64,000 nucleotides of DNA from Cannabis sativa (taxonomy: Eukaryota > Streptophyta > Magnoliopsida > Rosales > Cannabaceae), in the NCBI RefSeq assembly GCF_029168945.1, contig NC_083601.1, forward strand, positions 34,709,660 through 34,773,659, written 5' to 3'. The notes beneath the pieces are model-generated. The model saw nothing but the letters and a program-made list of their open reading frames with translations. It had not been told where the DNA came from and made no database searches. The translations under genes were made by a program, and so were the position numbers. Positions 58,573 through 64,000 of the stretch are shown in pieces (position 1 is the stretch's first letter; the number at the start of each line of letters is the position of its first letter).

Positions 58573-60688
58573 AACAAAATAACTAGAAAAGTATTTTAAG
58601 TAAATATTTGATTGGTAAAATTGAAATGAAAATGCTAAAACAGAAAGAATATAAATAAAATAATGAAAAAATTCACTACATTCCCTAAAAAATTATTCTT
58701 TAGTATATTTTTTATTTTTTTCAATTTGCATTTAGGAGATCTTTTATTTATTAATTTTTTTTTCAGCCCAGGTTGAAATTATTTATGACTAATTATAATT
58801 TTTTGAATTATTTTTAAATAATATACCGTACCGAGTGTTGTTTTCTTATACATGTAGTAAATAAGTGTTTAAAGTTTATTTTCAGTACTATAAACTATTC
58901 AAAACTTTCTAAAAATATTTACAACATAAACTATTATGAAATAAAATAGATTAAATTTTTTTTAAAATAGATAAAGATATACTAGAATGATTGATCCTTC
59001 TAATGTGCACTTAAAATATACTCTAAAATAATAATAATAAGAGCATTTCCAATGGAATACTATAAAAATGATGTAAATGTACTTTTTAACGCATGTTCAT
59101 AAAATTAAACTCTAATGATAGTGTATAATGTGATCTAAATTTAACAAATGCTTAAAATTGTGCCAAATTTAGCACAAAATATAGTGTTAACGGTAAAAAC
59201 TCGTCAACTAAACTTTATTTAAAAAATCAAATGCAAAGAGCTCAGGATGAAAAATTTAAGAAAAATTAAAAACACTCAGTCATCAATGAAGTAAAATACT
59301 CTCATGTTGAATATTAGAACTCTCTTACAAGTAATTATTTAATTTTCAAACCTCCTCTCCATTGAAAGAGAAGAGTATTTATAAGGAACTCTAGTGGCTC
59401 CAAAATACAAGTGATCTCAAAAGTTTTTAGGACAAAATTTATTTTATACCATGAAGACCAGTGCATCAGATGGGTAGTGGGGAGGTGGTGGTCAAGTGTC
59501 AGTTAGTACTCCGAGTGAGACAAATAAATCTCCACTACTTGTATATGTCGTACAACCACTTCTTCCTTAGAGACGTGCATGCTTTAACGATTTTATCTTT
59601 TGTTGTACTTTCTCTTTTCATCCCCCTCTTTATAGTTTGCACTCATGATGTGAATATAACACTTAAAAAATTTAACTGTGTGTTTGGTTCATGCGAGTCT
59701 CCTTGTCTAGGTGTGGAGCATGGGGGAGTGAGTGAAGAGGGTGATGGGGTGAGAGAATAAGGAGATAGAGAGTTAGAACATGAGAGAGGGGAGCGGGGAG
59801 TAGGGAGCTCCCGCTTGCGTACGACGAAGGAGGGAGCAAGGAGCAGAGAGCTGTGCGCACGTTGGGAGTAGCTGGTGCGGGGAGTTGCTGGGGTGCAAGG
59901 ATCTTGCTGGCGCGGGGAGTTGGCTGGCACATAGGGAGCATGCCCGGTTGCTCCTCGTGTGGGACATTCTCGTAAAAGGCAGACCCATATTTGATTTTCT
60001 AACACCAGTGTGTTTTAAGATTTTCTTTCAAATCTCCAAAAATTACACAACAAGTGTCAACTCCTTACCAAACTCCTTACCAAAATGTCTTATAAGTACA
60101 ACTCCTTAACAAGTGTCTTATAAGTATTTAAAGTTTGAAATTTACTTAATCTCAATCCCAGTACAACTCCTTAACCAAAAAAAAATCTCAGTATTCTAAT
60201 ACCAAAGACCCAATTAGGAGTTTGTTACTCTGATTGTTGTGGTTGTTAGGTTCACTCAATGACTCAAGCGGTTGGCTAGCACAAATGGATTTAACTTAGT
60301 ATAGCTTCTCTTGTTTTGAATAAAAAACACTAATCTGTTTTTTTTTCCTCCCTAAATATTTTTATTCTTTCCCTATAGTCTTCTGATGAATTCAAATCTT
60401 ACAGCCAAAGCTGCTGCTAGGACAGGCAATCAGATGTGAATCTGTGAAAACAAAAATAGAGTGAAAGAAATGCTAACAATTCATAGAACAACAAAAGATA
60501 TATTCATTCGTAGTAGTAAATTACACTTCCAACAACAAAAAAGAAAAAAGACCAAGGTACTATGCAACACAAAATTGAAAAAATGAAGGATAAAAAGACG
60601 GGCGATTAAACGCTAAAATTTCAAAACAAACTAATCAAAATATAAACACTCGACATTTTTCAACACCGCACTTTGTTTTTATTTTAGT
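58573..60688. other. Gene-free interval, includes the HSP101 3' region
   Basis: Mostly AT-rich DNA. The stretch 59690-59990 is GC- and purine-rich with recurring GGGGAG and GCGGGGAGTTG motifs; its open frames on both strands are low-complexity and not called. The 3' untranslated region of HSP101 should lie next to 60688. Confidence 0.45.
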
Positions 60689-63600
60689 TCACTCAATCAT
60701 TTCTTCATCGTCAATAATCTCCTCTATCTTCATCTTCTTCACGGCCTGAGCAGCATCATCACTCTTTACTCCATTGGGCAGTTGAATGAGAACATCTGAC
60801 TTTTGACCAGTGGCAGCATTCACCAAACCTCCATTCTTCTCAACTCGGTAAGCCAACTCTGACCCACTTGGCCCTGCATCTATAAACACAGTTGAGTTCT
60901 CATCAATTTCTTCCCTCACAAGCATTCTTGATAGCTCTGTCACCACCTTCTTCTCAAGCCATCTCCTAATTGGTCTAGCACCATATACCTGTAAAAGCCA
61001 ATAAAACATGTAGAGTTAAGTATCTTTATCTTGAAACTCAAATCAAAATACGAACTCTTTTAAGTTACAACCAAAGAGGAGTCGTTTGTAACATTCTAAA
61101 ATCAAGTGTGGGGTATGTACTTACTGGGTCATAACTCTCTGCCAAGACATAGTCCAATGCTGCATCAGTCACACCCAAGGCAATTCCTTTCTCAGCTAGT
61201 CTGCCAGCTACATCCTTCATTTGTAGCCTGGCAACCTTCCTTAACTGTTCGTGAGATAGGGGATCAAACACAACAACCTCGTCAAGCCTATTCAGCAGCT
61301 CTGGACGGAAATGCTTCCTCACCTGTCATATACCAACGATGGATTTGTTAGTCCAGCAAGAAACACACTACATACTGTATTTACGTAGAAAAAGATTGTT
61401 TATCACTCCCTTGTAATGCATCCCAGAAATCTCCCAAAGCCACTAAACAAACACTGAATTCAGAGATTAGAGCATGAAATATATACCTCTGTCATGACTC
61501 GGTCTCGGGCAATTTGCATTGTGCATTTACCCATCAACCCGGAAAGGAGATGCTCAGCTCCCAGGTTTGAGGTCATAATAATGACGGTGTTCCTAAAGTC
61601 CACAGTACGGCCTTGGCCGTCTGTTAATCTTCCATCGTCGAGAACTTGAAGAAGGGTGTTGAATACAGACACGTGTGCTTTCTCTACTTCATCAAACAAC
61701 ACAACACTGTAAGGCCTCCTCCTCACAGCCTCAGTGAGCTGCCCACCTTCTTCATGCCCAATATACCTGAAAAACACGTTAAGAAGGAAGTCAGTTTAAT
61801 TTTCTTAATCCAATAAATAATGGTATGCTCCAGCACCAAAAATTTTCACTTCAAAGAAATTTTCTTAAGCATTAAAAGGAAAAATGTTCAAAGGGGATGA
61901 TAAGCTTACCCAGGTGGAGCACCAATCAAGCGAGAAACAGAGTGTTGCTCCATATACTCAGACATGTCTATCCTGACCAGTAAGTTTTCATCATCAAAAA
62001 GTTGCTCAGCAAGAGCCTTAGCAAGCTCAGTTTTACCAACACCAGTTGGACCCAAGAAGAGGAACGATCCTGTCGGCTGTTGAGGGCGTCCGAGGCCAGC
62101 CCTGGACCGCAGCACAGCCTCTGCAACAGCAGCAACTGCTTGGTCTTGTCCCACTACTCTCTTGTGCAGCCTATCAGCGAGTCCAATCAACCTATCCTTG
62201 TCATCTTGGCCGAGCCTTGTGACTGGGATTCCTGTCCAACGGCTCACAACCTCCGCAATTTGATCGGGTCCAACAGTTTCTGTTAGCATTAGATTTTCAT
62301 CAGTTGTCCCCTCAAGCTGAGCTATGGCAGATTCCACCTCTTGAATTGCCCCATATCTCAAATCAGCAGCTCTGGCCAAATCATATCTTCTTTCAGCCTC
62401 TTGTAAAGCTATGAGAAGCTCCTCACGTTTCTGCTTGAGACGCCTAATCTCATCAATCCTTTCTTTTTCCTTTCTGTACTTCATCATCAACGGTTGAAGC
62501 TTGTCTCTTAAGTCGTCGAGCTCTTTCCGCACCTTAAAATTAAAACAAACAAATGTTAATACGAAAACGAATTCATCTAATTGGAACTTTACACTAAACT
62601 TCGATAAAACCAATTACTCACTTCAACTAGACGAGCTTTGCTAGCCTTGTCTTTCTCTTTCTCGAGCGCATGGAGCTCAACTTCAAGCTGCATTCTCTTT
62701 CGTTCAAGGTTATCTATTTCTTCAGGCTGACTGTCAAGTTGGACTCTGACATTGGCACAAGCCTCATCAACAAGATCAATGGCCTTATCGGGAAGATGGC
62801 GGCCTAAACAACCAAAACAAAAACATAAATCAATAACAGAACTTCCCAATCAAAATCACAACCAATAACCAAGATTCAAAAATCAAAGTACTATTTTCAT
62901 CGATGTAAGTTAAGAACATACCTGTGATATATCTACTTGATAACTGAGCTGCAATTACAAGAGCCCTATCCTGAATCCTAACACCATGATGGCCTTCGTA
63001 TCTTTCTTTCAAACCTCGAAGAATGCTAATTGTATCTGGAACACTAGGCTCCGCCACATAAACCTGTTGGAACCTTCTTTCAAAGGCAGCATCTTTCTCA
63101 ACATACTTTCTGTACTCCTCAAGAGTAGTTGCCCCAATGCACCGAAGTTGACCTCTAGCTAACATTGGTTTAAAAAGATTAGCTGCATCCATGGACCCTT
63201 CTGTTCTGCCGGCACCAAGAACAAGGTGGATCTCATCAATGAAAAGGATAACCTTCCCTTCAGCCTCTTCAACTTCTTTCAAGACAGCTTTAAGCCTTTC
63301 CTCGAACTCTCCTCTATACTTGGCCCCAGCAACCAAAGCTCCCATATCCAATGCTATGAGCCTCACATCAGCAAGATTACTTGGCACATCGCCTCTCACT
63401 ATTCTCTGCGCTAATCCTTCAACCACGGCAGTTTTACCAACTCCGGGCTCTCCAATAAGAACTGGGTTGTTTTTAGTCCTCCTCGAAAGAATCCGAACTA
63501 CTCTCCGGATTTCCTCGTCTCGTCCAATGACAGGATCAAGCTTTCCTGCCTGCTCCACAAGGTCTCTTCCATAAGTCTTCAGTGCCTGGAAATTAGTATC

Positions 63601-64000
63601 ACCAGAGGCACTTTCTACTTTCTTCCCATCTTTCCCGCGGAGCTTTTCAACCTCGGATTTCACTCTGGCAGTGGCAACACCAGCTTCTTTAAGCAAATCG
63701 CCGATTTGGGAATCCTCCAAAAGGCCTAGAATCAACTGATCGACGGCTAAATGAGTGTCCCCGCGTGATTTCTGGGCCGCCTGTGCTCTCCTTATTACCT
63801 TGATTAGAGATGTACTAGCTGGTATATCATCTGGGGCAGGACTCTGAGATGGGAGTTTCTTCAATGCCTGACTGAAGACTCTCTCCACAGACTTTGGAGC
63901 ATCTTCACTGCCACTGGCATTGGCAACAGCTTGGCTAAAAATGCCACTTGGATCATTGATCAACGACACAGCAAGATGGAGTGGTGTGAACTGGGCATGA
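60689..64000 (-). CDS. HSP101: Cytosolic HSP101 (ClpB1) disaggregase, 5' end cut by window
   Basis: Hexameric AAA+ chaperone that, with Hsp70, pulls apart heat-aggregated proteins; needed for acquired thermotolerance in plants. Six exons join with correct phase: 64000-62922, 62803-62622, 62532-61910, 61766-61487, 61322-61125 and 60988-60689. They give 886 residues. The missing start (about 25 residues) is beyond the window; the frame is open at the edge with [10 protein letters not shown]. Features (numbered as full length): Clp N-domain; first AAA+ domain with Walker A GEPGVGKT (about 208) and Walker [10 protein letters not shown] (about 275); middle coiled-coil ClpB/Hsp104 domain (about 410-530); second AAA+ domain with GPTGVGKT (about 606) and VVLFDEVEK (about 673); D2-small domain; acidic tail DDEEMIE. 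There is no plastid or mitochondrial presequence in the cytosolic family, and sequence agrees with that branch. All motifs are intact. Confidence 0.98.

Noticed and set aside
61106..63574. Plus-strand open frames opposite HSP101
   Set aside because: Antisense shadows of a highly conserved gene.

Overview
The window is AT-rich nuclear DNA of a flowering plant. The evidence is four spliced or single-exon genes with plant-specific family assignments (alcohol-forming fatty acyl-CoA reductase, HAWAIIAN SKIRT F-box protein, BAG6, cytosolic HSP101), plant-type GT-AG introns, and a dense mixture of Copia, Gypsy, LINE, SINE, Helitron, CACTA, Mutator and PIF/Harbinger remains. A eudicot is most likely from protein similarity. 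A Rosales or Cannabaceae origin is possible but is only a guess.

Layout. 1-4.2 kb: repeats, including a non-autonomous CACTA-like element (320-1796) and a tandemly duplicated unit ending in a palindromic, CACTA-like terminus. 4.9-8.5 kb: complete ten-exon fatty acyl-CoA reductase gene on the minus strand. 8.7-14.1 kb: gene-free DNA with a short Mutator-type MITE and a poly(A)-only retroposition. 14.2-21.0 kb: an L1-type LINE remnant interrupted by a PIF/Harbinger MITE and by a complete young Copia element with an intact 1407-codon polyprotein. 21-24.8 kb: gene-free repeats. 24.78-26.51 kb: a Pack-MULE carrying a piece of the nuclear gene for plastid ribosomal protein bL35. 27.8-30.6 kb: HAWAIIAN SKIRT ortholog, minus strand. 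30.9-37 kb: MITE, solo LTR, Mutator-like element, SINE. 37.1-41.0 kb: a defective Copia element with almost identical LTRs. 42.8-44.3 kb: two terminal-inverted-repeat elements. 45.4-48.4 kb: a decayed Gypsy pol split by a 1.9-kb Helitron that carries an RPA1-like gene remnant. 51.9-56.5 kb: BAG6, minus strand. 60.7-64.0 kb: HSP101, minus strand, running off the right edge and missing only its first ~25 codons.

The host genes do not form an operon or obvious cluster. BAG6 and HSP101 are neighbours on the same strand and both belong to families induced by heat. BAG6 has a near-consensus heat-shock element just upstream of its TATA box. The FAR gene makes fatty alcohols for wax, suberin or related lipids; the F-box gene is expected to act in SCF ubiquitin ligases. 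Everything else is mobile DNA or unassigned intergenic sequence. I see no bacterial-type system, CRISPR array, tRNA or rRNA gene. The most distinctive items are the gene-capturing Pack-MULE, the Helitron inside Gypsy, and the recently mobilised but coding-defective Copia element with a perfect 106-bp internal inverted repeat.
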